Shown here: positions 1 to 9,600 of the stretch, piece by piece
Numbering within the stretch: the stretch's first letter is position 1
Layout of the letters: each line of letters begins with the position of its first letter
NCBI GenBank assembly: GCA_041567315.1
Contig: JBFGCA010000004.1
Location: forward strand, 29,142 to 93,141
Length of the DNA: 64,000 nt
Direction of reading: 5' to 3'
From: JBFGCA01 sp041567315
GTDB taxonomy: Bacteria > Acidobacteriota > Thermoanaerobaculia > Multivoradales > JAHEKO01
Made by a program: the position numbers and the translations under genes
The notes under the pieces: model-generated
Databases searched by the model: none
What the model was told of the DNA's origin: nothing
Seen by the model: the letters and a program-made list of their open reading frames with translations, nothing else

Positions 1-1433
1 TGGAAGAGCTTCGCCGCCTCGGCGGCGTTGCCGGCGCCCTCTTCGGCCACGGCCAGCTGGTAGCGGATGTACATGGTGTTGGCGTGGTCGGCCTGCCGCA
101 GGTGCTCGACGGCCGCGGCATAGTCACCCTGACGCAGCCGGGCGAGACCCGTCACCCAGTGATAGGCCTCCATCTTGCGCGGGTTGGCGTCGGCCTCGAC
201 CAGCTTGCGGTTCGCCTCGGCGTGCCGCTCGGCCCCCTCGTAGTCGTCTCGGTAGGCGGCCAGCAGCCCGTCCCACATCTGGCAGGTGGCCTCCTGCAGT
301 CGTGGGGTCTCGCCGCCCATCTCCTCGCCGATCTCGCGCCGCAGGGCGTTGGCCCGGGCGATGGCGGCCGCGGCCTGGTCCAGCTTGCCGGCGTGCAGGG
401 CGGCGGTGGCGTGGTTGTCGAGCGTGAAGACCTGGACCCCCTTGACCTGGTGAGCCGGGGTGCCCATCGCCTCGACCTGGTCGGCCAGCGTGGCCAGCTC
501 GTCGAGCGAGCCCTGGACGTCGCCGCCGTGGATGTGGGTGAAGGCGCGGTAGTTGGCGTAGACCGCGCGGTTCTCGGGGGGCGCCGAGTCGACCCCGGCG
601 TCGTAGGCGGCGCGGGCCTCGGCGATGTTGCCCAGGAAGGAGGCGACGTGCCCCTTCTTGAGCTGCGCCACCGACAGCGCGGGATCGAGCTCGGTGGCCT
701 TGGTGTAGGCGGCGAGCGCCCCCTCGAGGTCCTGCTGCGCGCGCTTGACGTCGCCCAGGCCCTCGTAGGCCTTGGCCTCGCTCGGCGCCAGCTCGGCCAG
801 ACGCCGCATCCACTCCTCGGCGCGGGCGAAGTCCTTGGGCTCGCCGAACAGGTTGTTGTTGCCCATGAAGAAGACGGCGCCCTGGAACTTCGGGTCGAGC
901 TCCAGCGCGCGCGCCGCCGACTCGCGGGCCGCCCGGTTCTCGTTGCGGAAGCCCTGCAGCCCGGAGAGCGCCAGCCAGGCGCGCGGGCTGTTTGGATAGC
1001 TCTCGGTGAGCTGGCGGGCCAGCTCGAGGGCGCGGTCGGAGGCGTTCTCCAGGAAGGCGGCGCGGCTGATCTCGACCAGCAGCCTCTCGCCCTCGCTCTT
1101 GCCCTCGAGATTGGCCGCCGCCTGGTCGAGGGCCTGGCTGAACTCGGGACCCGAGAGGGCGGCGTTGGACAGCCAGTAGTAGCCGTAGGCGAAGCCGGGA
1201 TCGGCGGCCACCGCGGCCTTGAAGCGGGCATTGGCCTCGACGTTGCGTCCCAGGTCGCTGAGCGCCAGGCCCTCGCGGAACTGGCTCAGCGCCTCGGCCG
1301 AGGAGGTGGTGACCGGGATCTCCTCGACGGTGGGCCCGGTGGCTTCCTGCGGGCTTTCGGAGTAACCGCAGGCCACGGTCGAAGTCAGGACCAGTCCGGC
1401 GAGCATGGCCAGGCGGTTTGGGGATGTTCTCAT
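1..1433 (-). CDS. TPR-repeat lipoprotein (3' end outside window)
   Basis: The reading frame starts at ATG 1433 behind an AAGGAGGAG ribosome site and runs off the left edge, so about 477 residues of the N-terminal part are present. The N-terminus is a lipoprotein-type signal ending in TSTVAC, so the mature protein is probably attached to a membrane on the periplasmic side. The rest is helical tetratricopeptide repeats, for example AEARAAYDAGV, LEGALAAYTKATELDP and NVEANARFKAAVAADP. Such proteins act as interaction scaffolds; no catalytic motif is visible and no specific role can be given. A possible -10 box (TAAGAT, minus strand 1556-1551) lies about 115 bases upstream. The 137-base gap to the MATE gene holds no gene. 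Confidence 0.85.
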   Translation of the reverse strand, partial: MRTSPNRLAMLAGLVLTSTVACGYSESPQEATGPTVEEIPVTTSSAEALSQFREGLALSDLGRNVEANARFKAAVAADPGFAYGYYWLSNAALSGPEFSQALDQAAANLEGKSEGERLLVEISRAAFLENASDRALELARQLTESYPNSPRAWLALSGLQGFRNENRAARESAARALELDPKFQGAVFFMGNNNLFGEPKDFARAEEWMRRLAELAPSEAKAYEGLGDVKRAQQDLEGALAAYTKATELDPALSVAQLKKGHVASFLGNIAEARAAYDAGVDSAPPENRAVYANYRAFTHIHGGDVQGSLDELATLADQVEAMGTPAHQVKGVQVFTLDNHATAALHAGKLDQAAAAIARANALRREIGEEMGGETPRLQEATCQMWDGLLAAYRDDYEGAERHAEANRKLVEADANPRKMEAYHWVTGLARLRQGDYAAAVEHLRQADHANTMYIRYQLAVAEEGAGNAAEAAKLF

Positions 1434-1570
1434 CTCGACTCCTCCTTGGTTGGGGGCGCGACCGACTCCGCTCCGGCCGGGCGCGGGTCTCCCCCGCGGT
1501 TTCCCAGCGAGGAAGGACCGGGGCGCGACGGCCGAAGGACGGTCCGACGAATCTTACGAGAAGTCGGGGC

Positions 1571-3004
1571 TCAGGGTTCTGGCGGCCCCGAGCCGGCCGC
1601 GGCCCGGTCGTCGAGCTCTACCCGGATCTGCCGCCAGTGCCCCTGGCGGAAGCGCAGCACCGAGAGCAGACTGCGGCTGGCGTGACCCAGCACGATGGCG
1701 CGCCAGATGTCGGCCGGCTCGAGACCGCGGATGAGGTCGAGGACCGCGCACAGCCCCAACGGCAGGGCGAGCTGCGAGATCAGGCTGATCCACAGCGGGC
1801 TGCGGGTGTCGCCGGTGCCCTGCAGGGCGCCGGTGTAGCTCAGCGCCAGCACCAGCAGCACCGCCGACAGACTGAGGTGGGCCAGCAGCTGGCTGCCGAG
1901 CGCCACCACCGCCGGGTCCTCGACCCCGAACAGCGCGAACAGCGGCCCGGGAAAGGCGAGGAAGATCAGCCCCACCGGCACCGTGATCGCCAGCCCCAGG
2001 GTGCCGGTGGCCCGCGGGGTGATCGCCGAGCGCTCCGGCTGGCCGGCTCCGAGGTTCTGCCCGGCGACGGTGGCGGCAGCCGACATCATGGCGATGCCGG
2101 TCCAGGTGACCAGCGAGAAGAGCTGCATGTAGCCGAGGGCGTAGGCGGCCTGGGCCTCGGCGCTCTGACGCAGCGAGCCCACGAAACGCACCAGCAGCAC
2201 CCCGCCCAGGTTCATGGCGATCCCCTGGAAGCCGGTGGGCAGCCCGAAGCGGAAAAGCTGGCCGATGATCTTCCAGTCGGGGGCCAACCCCATGCCGCGG
2301 GTGAAGTGGACCACCAGCCGGCCCGAGGCGAGCAGGCGGAAGGCGTAGAGGCTGACCACGGCCCCGGCCAGCGCGGTGCCCATCGCCGCTCCTTTGGTCC
2401 CGAAGCCGGGGATCGGTCCCAGCCCGCGGATCAGCACCACGTTGCCGACCAGGTTGAGGACGGTGAGCGCCACCCCCAGCCGCAGCGGCGTGCGGGCGTC
2501 GCCGGCCGCCCGCAGGGCGCCGCCCAGCATGAAGAAGTGCAGCATGCCGATGCTGAAGACGAACATGATCCGCAGGTAGGGGAGCGCCTCGGCCTGGACC
2601 GCCGGCGCGGCGCGCACGAAGTCGAGCAGCCGGGGGGCGGCGAGCCAGCCGATCGGCGCGAAGACCAGCAGGGCGAGGGCGGTCGAGGTCAGGAACGCCT
2701 GGTAGACCACCCGGTCGACGTCCTCCGCCCGCCCGGCGCCGGTGAAGCGGGCGACCAGCACCCCCATCCCCGAGTAGAGCGAGCTGACGAAGACCACCAC
2801 CACCAGGAAGATCTGCCAGGAGACGCCGATGGCGGCGTTGCCGTCGTAGCCCACGAAGTGGCCGACCATCGCGTGGTCGACGATCCCCTGCAGCCCGGCG
2901 ATCGTGTTCTGCAGCAGGGTGGGCCAGGCGAGCTTCCAGACCGCGGCCGGGATCGGCCCCTCGACGATCGAGCGGTCGAAGCCGGTGCGTGTCCTGGCCG
3001 ACAT
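1571..3004 (-). CDS. MATE family multidrug/metabolite exporter
   Basis: This 477-residue polytopic inner-membrane protein has the usual MATE length and layout: two homologous bundles of six helices. The start of the family signature is visible near residues 20-60 (WKLAWPTLLQNTIAGLQGIVD, then AMVGHFVG), and the second half repeats the pattern near FRFGLPTGFQGIAMNLGG and AAATVAGQNLGAGQPERS. MATE proteins export organic cations, drugs or metabolites using a Na+ or H+ gradient; the substrate cannot be read from sequence. The ATG at 3004 is preceded by CCCCAGG directly against the start codon, so the ribosome site is weak. It lies 70 bases downstream of the phoU-like gene on the same strand and may be co-transcribed with it. 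Confidence 0.9.
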   Translation of the reverse strand: MSARTRTGFDRSIVEGPIPAAVWKLAWPTLLQNTIAGLQGIVDHAMVGHFVGYDGNAAIGVSWQIFLVVVVFVSSLYSGMGVLVARFTGAGRAEDVDRVVYQAFLTSTALALLVFAPIGWLAAPRLLDFVRAAPAVQAEALPYLRIMFVFSIGMLHFFMLGGALRAAGDARTPLRLGVALTVLNLVGNVVLIRGLGPIPGFGTKGAAMGTALAGAVVSLYAFRLLASGRLVVHFTRGMGLAPDWKIIGQLFRFGLPTGFQGIAMNLGGVLLVRFVGSLRQSAEAQAAYALGYMQLFSLVTWTGIAMMSAAATVAGQNLGAGQPERSAITPRATGTLGLAITVPVGLIFLAFPGPLFALFGVEDPAVVALGSQLLAHLSLSAVLLVLALSYTGALQGTGDTRSPLWISLISQLALPLGLCAVLDLIRGLEPADIWRAIVLGHASRSLLSVLRFRQGHWRQIRVELDDRAAAGSGPPEP

Positions 3005-3074
3005 CCTGGGGTCCGCGGCCGGCGGGGCCCGGCGGCCGCCGGCGGCTGCCGCCGCCGGCCCTCAGCGCCGGCCT

Positions 3075-3758
3075 TCAGCCGGGGGCCGCGATCTCGTCCT
3101 CGTCGTAGTAGTCGACCTTGTGGAGCGGCATCACCACGCTGGAGACCACGTTGAGCAGGTGGCCGCCGATCCGCTTGTAATAGCGGCAGCCGAGCACCAC
3201 CACCGTGGTCAGGTCGGCGGCGTACCCCGAGCGGGCGATGCGCAGCAGCAGTCCGTCGCAGCGCTTGGCGGACTCCTTGCCGTGCCGGATCAGCCGGAGG
3301 GCGCGCTCGCGGTCGGAGCTGCGGAACACCTCGGCGGCGGCCTTGAAGCCCTCCTCGACGCCGGCCCGGATCTCCTTGAGCTCGCCGAGGATGTCGTCGT
3401 CGGGCAGCTCGCCTTCGTAGAGGTCGCACAGCTCGCCGAGGTTCTTGGCGTAGTCGCCGATCCGCTCGACGTCCTTGACCAGGCTCATGAGCAGCAGACA
3501 GTACGGCAGCCGCGGCGAGTTGGAGGCCACCGACAGATGGGTGACCACCGCCTTGCGGACCGCGCGCTCGAGCTTGTTGACCTTGATGTCGCTGCGGTAG
3601 ATCTGGCTGCGCTCGTCGGGCGGCGCCGCAGCGCCGTCGAAGAAGCGGCCCGAGATGATGGTCATTTCGTAGGTCAACCGCAGCATCTCGGCAAAACTCT
3701 CCGCCATCTGGCTGAGTGGGTTGCCGGGGCGGAAGATGTGGAGCAGCTCCTGGAGCAT
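3075..3758 (-). CDS. PhoU-domain protein, partner of the Na/Pi cotransporter
   Basis: A 227-residue, largely helical cytoplasmic protein with the PhoU-like pattern of three-helix bundles: SQMAESFAEMLRLTYEMTII in the first helix, DVERIGDYAKNLGELCDLY (the conserved E/D-x-x-R-I/x-D metal-binding motif) in the middle, and ESAKRCDGLL later. PhoU domains bind metal clusters and adjust phosphate transport. Its ATG (3758) sits 15 bases after the stop of the Na/Pi cotransporter gene, behind GGGAGA, so the two are an operon. In many bacteria this domain is fused to the C-terminus of the same transporter; here it is a separate gene. The C-terminus is acidic (YYDEDEIAAPG). Confidence 0.85.
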   Translation of the reverse strand: MLQELLHIFRPGNPLSQMAESFAEMLRLTYEMTIISGRFFDGAAAPPDERSQIYRSDIKVNKLERAVRKAVVTHLSVASNSPRLPYCLLLMSLVKDVERIGDYAKNLGELCDLYEGELPDDDILGELKEIRAGVEEGFKAAAEVFRSSDRERALRLIRHGKESAKRCDGLLLRIARSGYAADLTTVVVLGCRYYKRIGGHLLNVVSSVVMPLHKVDYYDEDEIAAPG

Positions 3759-3773
3759 GGTCGGCTCTCCCGA

Positions 3774-4952
3774 TCAGTCGAGCAGTCGGTTGAGAAAGGC
3801 GAAGAACGCCGGAATGCCGTAGAACAGCACCAGCACATAGAGCACCGCCCACCGCCGCTGCCGCACCGCCAGGGCGGCCAGCCAGCGGGCGGCCTTGAGC
3901 GGCAGGTTGCGGAGCGCCGGCAGCGGGTAGATGACCAGCGTCGCCGTCAGGTTGAACAGCAGGTGGACCAGGGCGATGGTCAGCCCGGCGCGGGCGTGGA
4001 CGCCGGCGGTCCCCAGCGAGGCCAGCAGCGCGGTCACCGTGGTGCCGATGTTGGCGCCGACGGTGATCGGGAAGGCGGTCGCCAGCGACAGGATGCCGGC
4101 GCCCGCCATCGGCACCAGCAGCGAGGTGGTGATCGAGCTGGACTGCACCATGACGGTGATGATCGCCCCGACGATGATCGAGACCAGCGCGTTCTGCCCC
4201 AGGGCGCGGCTCAGATAGACCTCGACCCGTGACTGCATGAGCCGGCGCATCAATCGCACGATGACCGCCAGGGCGGCGAAGATGAGCAGCGCGCTGATCG
4301 CGATCAGCACCATGCCCTGGGCGCGGTCGGAGGCCGGGAAAAGACGCTCGGCCAGCGTCTTGGCCGGCGCCACGGCGCTCTTGAGCCAGGCCTTGAGCGG
4401 GCTCTCGTATTCGATCGCCGCCGCCCCCGGCAGCCGGTCGGCGAGCAGCGTCGCCAGCTGTCTCAGGAAGCCGGTCGCCATCTCCAGGGGCAGCAGCGTC
4501 GCCACCGCGAAGAAGTTGAAGAAGTCGTGGCAGGTGGCCACCGCAAAGGCGCGCTGGAACTCGGCGGGGCGGCCCATGTGCCCCATCGACACCAGCGAGT
4601 TGGTCACCGTGGTGCCGATGTTGGCGCCCATGATCATCGGCACCGCATTGGCCACCGGCAGCGGGTTCTCGGGGGCGGCGACCAGCCCGACGATCATCGC
4701 CGTGGTGACCGACGAGGACTGGACCAGGGTGGTCGTGAGGATGCCCACCATCAGCCCGATGAACGGACTCGAGGTGGCGGCGAAGAAGCTGTCCAGCAGC
4801 TCTTTGCCGAGCATCTTGAAGCCGTCGCCCAGCCCCTTGACGCCGGTCAGGAAGACGAACAGGAAGGCGACCACCGCCACCGCGCGCAGCACGGTGACGA
4901 GGGTGCCGTTGTCCCACGCGGCCCAGGCGGTGCTCGGCGCCGTCTTCGAAAT
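3774..4952 (-). CDS. Na+/phosphate cotransporter (NptA/PF02690 family), probable ATT start
   Basis: Inner-membrane sodium-dependent phosphate transporter with the diagnostic inverted duplication: QSSSVTTA...GANIGTTVTN in the first half and QSSSITTS...GANIGTTVTA in the second. The QSSS motifs line the substrate site in this family. The frame stays open upstream into the next gene, but homology begins only near WAAWDNGTLVTVLR. No ATG or GTG is suitably placed there; AGGAGG followed by 7 bases leads exactly to an ATT (4952), giving 392 residues. A GTG at 4892 (372 residues) is the fallback but has no clear ribosome site and would cut into the first membrane helix. Followed 15 bases later by the PhoU-like gene. 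Confidence 0.85.
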   Translation of the reverse strand: MSKTAPSTAWAAWDNGTLVTVLRAVAVVAFLFVFLTGVKGLGDGFKMLGKELLDSFFAATSSPFIGLMVGILTTTLVQSSSVTTAMIVGLVAAPENPLPVANAVPMIMGANIGTTVTNSLVSMGHMGRPAEFQRAFAVATCHDFFNFFAVATLLPLEMATGFLRQLATLLADRLPGAAAIEYESPLKAWLKSAVAPAKTLAERLFPASDRAQGMVLIAISALLIFAALAVIVRLMRRLMQSRVEVYLSRALGQNALVSIIVGAIITVMVQSSSITTSLLVPMAGAGILSLATAFPITVGANIGTTVTALLASLGTAGVHARAGLTIALVHLLFNLTATLVIYPLPALRNLPLKAARWLAALAVRQRRWAVLYVLVLFYGIPAFFAFLNRLLD

Positions 4953-5011
4953 GGCGCTCCCTCCTGCTGCGGGTCGGTGCCGGGCGCCGGCCCCGCCGCT
5001 CGCGCCTGGCA

Positions 5012-5968
5012 CTAGGATACCCGCTCCGCTGCCGCCGGGCTCGCGGGTGCTCCGAGTCCGGCGCCGGCGCCGGCCCGGCGTTCCGCCGTCGCGATCCGCC
5101 GCAGCAGGGCGTCGGCCAGCCGCCCGGCGGCGGCGGGGGCGTGCCGGAAGAACAGCGAGGGCTCGACCAGCTCGAGCTCGGTGAAGCGCGGTGCGCCGGC
5201 GTCGTCGCGAAGGAAGTCGGCTCTCGCGTAGAGCAGCGGACCGCTGCCGGTGACCTTCTCGGCCAGGGCCACGGCGCGCGCCGTGAGCTCCAGCTCGGCG
5301 GGCTCGGGAGCGACCGGCTCGTCGCTGGCCCCGAAATCGTCCTGCACCCGGTAGTCGCCGGGTGGCGGCAGTTTCCGGACCGCGTGGCTGAAGCGGCCGT
5401 CTAGGAAGACCAGCGAGCGCTCGCCGGCGGTCTCGACGCTCGCCAGATAGGGCTGGAGCAGCGCGTCCTCCCGCGCCAGCAGCCGCTCCAGGTGTTGGCT
5501 GGCGGCGGCCAGCCCGGCGGCGTCGGCGTCGAAGCGCAGGGTCTCGCGCGAGGTGGCGCCGATCCGCGGCTTGATGAAGCCCCGCGACCAGCCCCGCTCG
5601 GCCATCCACCGGGCCAGCGGCGGCCGGCTGCCGCGGGCCAACCGGACGATCGGCACCACCGGCAGTCCGGCCTCGGCCAGCCGCTCGAGGTAGCGCTTGT
5701 CGGTGTTCCAGCGCACCACCGCCGCCGGGTTGAAGAGCCGGGTGAGCCCGGCGACCCGCTCGGCCCAGTCGACGTAGGCCTCCCACCGCTCCATGTAGTC
5801 CCAGGTGGTGCGGATCAGGCAGGCGTCGAAGGCCCCCCAGTCGACCGCGGGATCGTCCCAGGCCGGCTCGGCGACCTCCACCCCGCGCCCGGCGAGCGCT
5901 GCCCGCAGCGGCCGATCGTCGACCTCCCAGGCCGGCAGGTCCGAGCAGGTGGCGAGGGCGATGCGCAT
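5012..5968 (-). CDS. ATP-grasp ligase family protein
   Basis: A 318-residue cytoplasmic protein of the ATP-grasp superfamily, most like the RimK/glutathione-synthetase-type uncharacterised proteins that include the D-cycloserine cyclo-ligase DcsG (established family; subfamily assignment is mine). Visible landmarks are LIRTTWDYMERWEAYVDW near residue 60, RWNTDKRYLERL, the lid-region lysine in FIKPRIGATS, and the C-terminal metal/ATP segment YARADFLRDD...FTELELVEPSLFF. These enzymes join a carboxylate to an amine or thiol through an acyl phosphate; the substrate is unknown. The ATG (5968) was chosen because MRIALATCSD begins the first beta strand. It is transcribed away from the gp19-like gene at 6033. 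Confidence 0.8.
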   Translation of the reverse strand: MRIALATCSDLPAWEVDDRPLRAALAGRGVEVAEPAWDDPAVDWGAFDACLIRTTWDYMERWEAYVDWAERVAGLTRLFNPAAVVRWNTDKRYLERLAEAGLPVVPIVRLARGSRPPLARWMAERGWSRGFIKPRIGATSRETLRFDADAAGLAAASQHLERLLAREDALLQPYLASVETAGERSLVFLDGRFSHAVRKLPPPGDYRVQDDFGASDEPVAPEPAELELTARAVALAEKVTGSGPLLYARADFLRDDAGAPRFTELELVEPSLFFRHAPAAAGRLADALLRRIATAERRAGAGAGLGAPASPAAAERVS

Positions 5969-6032
5969 CGGAAGGTGGGAAACCGGCGACCCAACGACGG
6001 CCGGAAGCTTGTGTAGCATAGCCGGCGTAGCG

Positions 6033-6626
6033 ATGGGCTGGTCAGAAGAGCTGGGTAGAGGGCCGGGGGAGCGACGTCGGCGTCGCGGCACGTCAGGCCG
6101 GCCCGGGTGGCTCGTGCTGACCGCCCTTCTGGGCTCCCTGCTACTTGCGGCGGGGCCGCGGGGCGAACGGCCCACTCGCCCGGCCCTCAACCGGCCCGGG
6201 GCGTCCAGTTTCGTCGTCGAGATCGACGGGATCGAAGCCGGCTCTTTCCGGACCGTCGAGGGCCTCGGAGCGCGGCTCGACGTCGTGCCCTTCGCCGGTG
6301 GCGAGGACCTGTTGCTCGAGCGGCTGGGCGAGGCGCTTTTCGCCAGGGTGACCCTGGCAGCCGGCGCGCCGGGACCGCCGCTCGTCGAGTGGCAGCAGGA
6401 GGTGGCCGAAGGCGAAGCCGCGCCCCGTGACGTCGAGCTCGTCATGCGCCTCGAACGCGACACCGCCACCTGGCGCGCCGGTCCCGTCCCCTTCTGCCGC
6501 TGGAAGCTTCCGGCTGCCCGACTCGCCGCCCTCGAAGAGCAGCGGGTCGTCCTCGAAGGTGACGGCCAGACGCCGATCGAATGGGCCGCCTGCCCCGGCG
6601 CCCTCTGGCCCAAGAACCGGATCTAG
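6033..6626 (+). CDS. Exported or membrane-anchored protein with a phage tail-tube gp19-like domain
   Basis: A 197-residue protein with a basic N-terminus (RRRRGTSGRPG), one hydrophobic segment (WLVLTALLGSLLLAA, about residues 26-40) and a globular domain. The domain opens with SFVVEIDGIEAGSFRTVEGL, which matches the beginning of the T4-type tail-tube gp19 family (PF06841: F-V-E-I-D-G-I..G-x-F..V-x-G-L). Later landmarks fit the same fold: VTLAAG, VEWQQEVAEG, RDVELVM, a W..GPVPFCRWKL segment and a final IEWA. Tube proteins are normally cytoplasmic parts of contractile injection systems, so the N-terminal export-like segment is odd and no sheath, baseplate or ATPase gene is nearby. The start ATG 6033 has no strong ribosome site; TAGCAT (6014-6019) could be its -10 box. 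Confidence 0.6.
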   Translation: MGWSEELGRGPGERRRRRGTSGRPGWLVLTALLGSLLLAAGPRGERPTRPALNRPGASSFVVEIDGIEAGSFRTVEGLGARLDVVPFAGGEDLLLERLGEALFARVTLAAGAPGPPLVEWQQEVAEGEAAPRDVELVMRLERDTATWRAGPVPFCRWKLPAARLAALEEQRVVLEGDGQTPIEWAACPGALWPKNRI

Positions 6627-6635
6627 CGGCCCTTC

Positions 6636-9600
6636 CTAGCCCGTTGGCGGTTCGCCGGAGGGGACGATCACCGGCTGGGCGTCGGTGGCGCGGACGGCCT
6701 GGTTGAAGGCGTCGAGCTCAGTGGCGAAGACGGCGTCGAGGGCGGCGAGCTGGGCGTCGAGCTCGGCCTCGAGGTCGGCGTAGCGCCGGCGCGTGCCGTC
6801 GGTCGGCGGCGCCTCGGCGGCGCCGACGACGCCGAGCAGGGCGAGGAGCTGGTTGTCGAGCCTCGGCGGGAAGTTGAGCACGTCCTGCGAGGACTCGGAT
6901 CGGTTCTGGTGAAGGGCGTCTTCGATGGCGTCGAGCCGCGCGGTCACCGCGGCGGCGGCCGCGCGCACCGGGTCGGCGTCGGCGGCGGCGGCGGACGGGC
7001 CGCCGCCGACGGCCTGGCTGCCGTCGTTGCCGGCCCCGTCGCCGGCCCCGCGCTCGGCGAGGCGGCCGGTCAGGGCCTCGACCTGCTGGCGCACGTCACG
7101 CAGGCGGCGCAGCGCCCGGTGGCTGGCCGAGAGGCTCGCCCAGATCTCGCGGGCGAGGGCGTACTGGGCCTCGTAGTCCGCGGGGCTGGTGGCCAGCCGG
7201 GGGTCGGCGCGCACTTCGACGCGGTGCCGCCGGCTGTAGTCGCCGGCGGTGAACGCCACCTCGTAGGTGCCGGGCGGCACCACCGGACCACGCGCCGAGC
7301 CCCAGAGCACGGTGCCGTCGACGAGGTCGGCGTCGGCGAGGCGCAGGTCCCAGACGAAACGGTTGACGCCGCGCTCGGCGGGGAGCTTGCGGACCGGCAG
7401 CGCGTCGGGCGGCAGGAAGCGCTCCCAGGGGCTGGGGGCGCGGCGCTCCTCGCGGAGGCTCGAGAAGCTGCGCAGCACCTCGCCGGCGCCGCCGAGGATC
7501 TCGATCGAGACCTCGAGCTGGCCCTCGGCGGCCCGGGCCGCGGCCTCTTCGCCGAGCAGGTACTGCAGCACCACGCCGACCGGCGGGTTCTTGCCGGACG
7601 GTTCGCTGCCGCCGAAGAAGCCGCCGCCCCCGAAGCGATGGGCGTCGCGCGGCTGGAACAGATGAACGGCGGCGGCCGCGGTCGCGTCGTCGAGCTGGCG
7701 CAGCGGCGAGAGGTCGTCGAAGATCCAGAACGAGCGCCCCTGGGTGGCGATCACCAGGTCGCCCTCGGCGATCGCAAGGTCGGTGATCGGGGTGGCCGGC
7801 AGGCCCAGCTCGAGGGGCTGCCAGCGGACACCGTCGTCGAACGAGACGTAGAGCCCGAACTCGGTGCCCGCGAAGAGCAGGCCCTTGCGGCCCGGGTCCT
7901 CGCGCACCACCCGCACGAAGTGACCGGCCGGGATGCCGTTGGCGCCGTCGGTCAGCAGCTGCCAGCGGGCGCCGTAGTCGTCGGTGCGGAAGACGTAGGG
8001 CCGGAAGTCGTCGAGCCGGTAGCGGGTCACCGCCAGCAGAGCACGGCCCGGGCCGTGCGGCGACAGCTCGATCGCGTTGACCTGCGCCCACTCGGGCATC
8101 TGTTTGGGAGTCACGTCTTGCCAGGTGGTGCCGCCGTCGCGCGACAGATGGACCAGCCCGTCGTCCGAGCCCGCCCACAGCACGCCCGCCTCGCGCGGCG
8201 ACTCCTCGAACGCGAAGACCGTGCCGTAGACCTCGACCCCGGTGTTGTCGAGGGTGATCGGCCCGCCGGCGTACTCCTGCTTGGCGGGATCCTTGCGGCT
8301 CAGATCGGGGCTGATGGCCTGCCAGCTCTGGCCCTCGTCGGTCGAGCGGTGGACGTACTGCGAGGCGTGGTAGAGCACGTTCGGATCGTGCGGCGAGATC
8401 CGCAGCGGCGCGTTCCACTGGAAGCGGTAGCGCAGGTCGGCCGCCGCCTGCCCGACCGCGAGCTGCGGGTAGACCATGATCTCGCGCTCCTGGTCGGTGC
8501 GCCGGTCGTGGCGGCCGAGCTGGCCGCCGTAGCAGCCGGCGTAGGTGACGTCGGGATTCCGCGGGTCGACCGCCACGTGGCCGCTCTCGCAGCCGCCGAT
8601 GACCCACCAGTGGTGGCGGGCGATCCCGCGGGCCGCCGTGCGGCTGGGGATCGACACGCAGCTGTTGTCCTGCTGGCAGCCGTAGAGGCGGTAGGGGAAC
8701 TGCCCGTCGACGGTCAGCCGGTACATCTCGGCGGTGGGCTGGTTGTCCTGCGCCGACCAGGTGGCGCCGCCGTTGTAGCTGACGTTGGCGCCGCCGTCGT
8801 TGCCGTTGATCACGACCTGCGGATCGTCGGGGTGGATCCACAGGTCGTGATGGTCGCCGTGCGGGGCGCGCAGGTATTCGAAGCTCTTGCCGCCGTCGTG
8901 CGAGCGCCACAGCCCGACGTTGAGCACCCAGACGGTCTCGGCGTCCCGAGGGTCGGCGAAGACGTGGGTGTAGTACCAGGCGCGCTGCCGGAACTCGCGC
9001 TCGGCGTTGACCCGGCGGAAGCTCTTGCCGCCGTTGTCGGAGCGGTAGAGGCCGCCCTCCTCGGCCTCGATCAGCGCCCACACCCGCTGCGGGCGGGCCG
9101 GCGACACCGCCACCCCGATCCGTCCCAGCTCGCCCTGGGGCAGACCGTCGGTGAGCCGCTCCCAGCTGTCGCCGCCGTCGGTCGAGCGCCACAGGGAGCT
9201 GCCCTCGCCGCCGCTGGTGAGCGTCCAGGGTTTGCGCTCCACCCGCCAGGTGGCGGCGTAGAGCACCCGCGGGTTGACCGGGTCGAGCGCGAGGTCGACG
9301 GCGCCGGCGCGATCGGACACGAAGAGCACCTTCTGCCAGCTCCGCCCGCCGTCGGTCGTGCGGAAGACCCCGCGCTCGTCGTTGGGTCCGAAGATGTGCC
9401 CCAGCGCCGCCACCCACGCCCGGTCGGGGTCGGTCGGGTGGACCCGGATGCGTCCGATCTGGCCGGCCTCGCGCAGCCCCGCGTGCTGCCAGCTCTGGCC
9501 GGCGTCGGTCGAGCGGTAGACCCCGTCGCCGGGCGAGACGTTGCCCCGCGGGCAGGCCGAGCCGGTGCCGGCCCAGACGACATTCGAATCCGAAGGCGCC

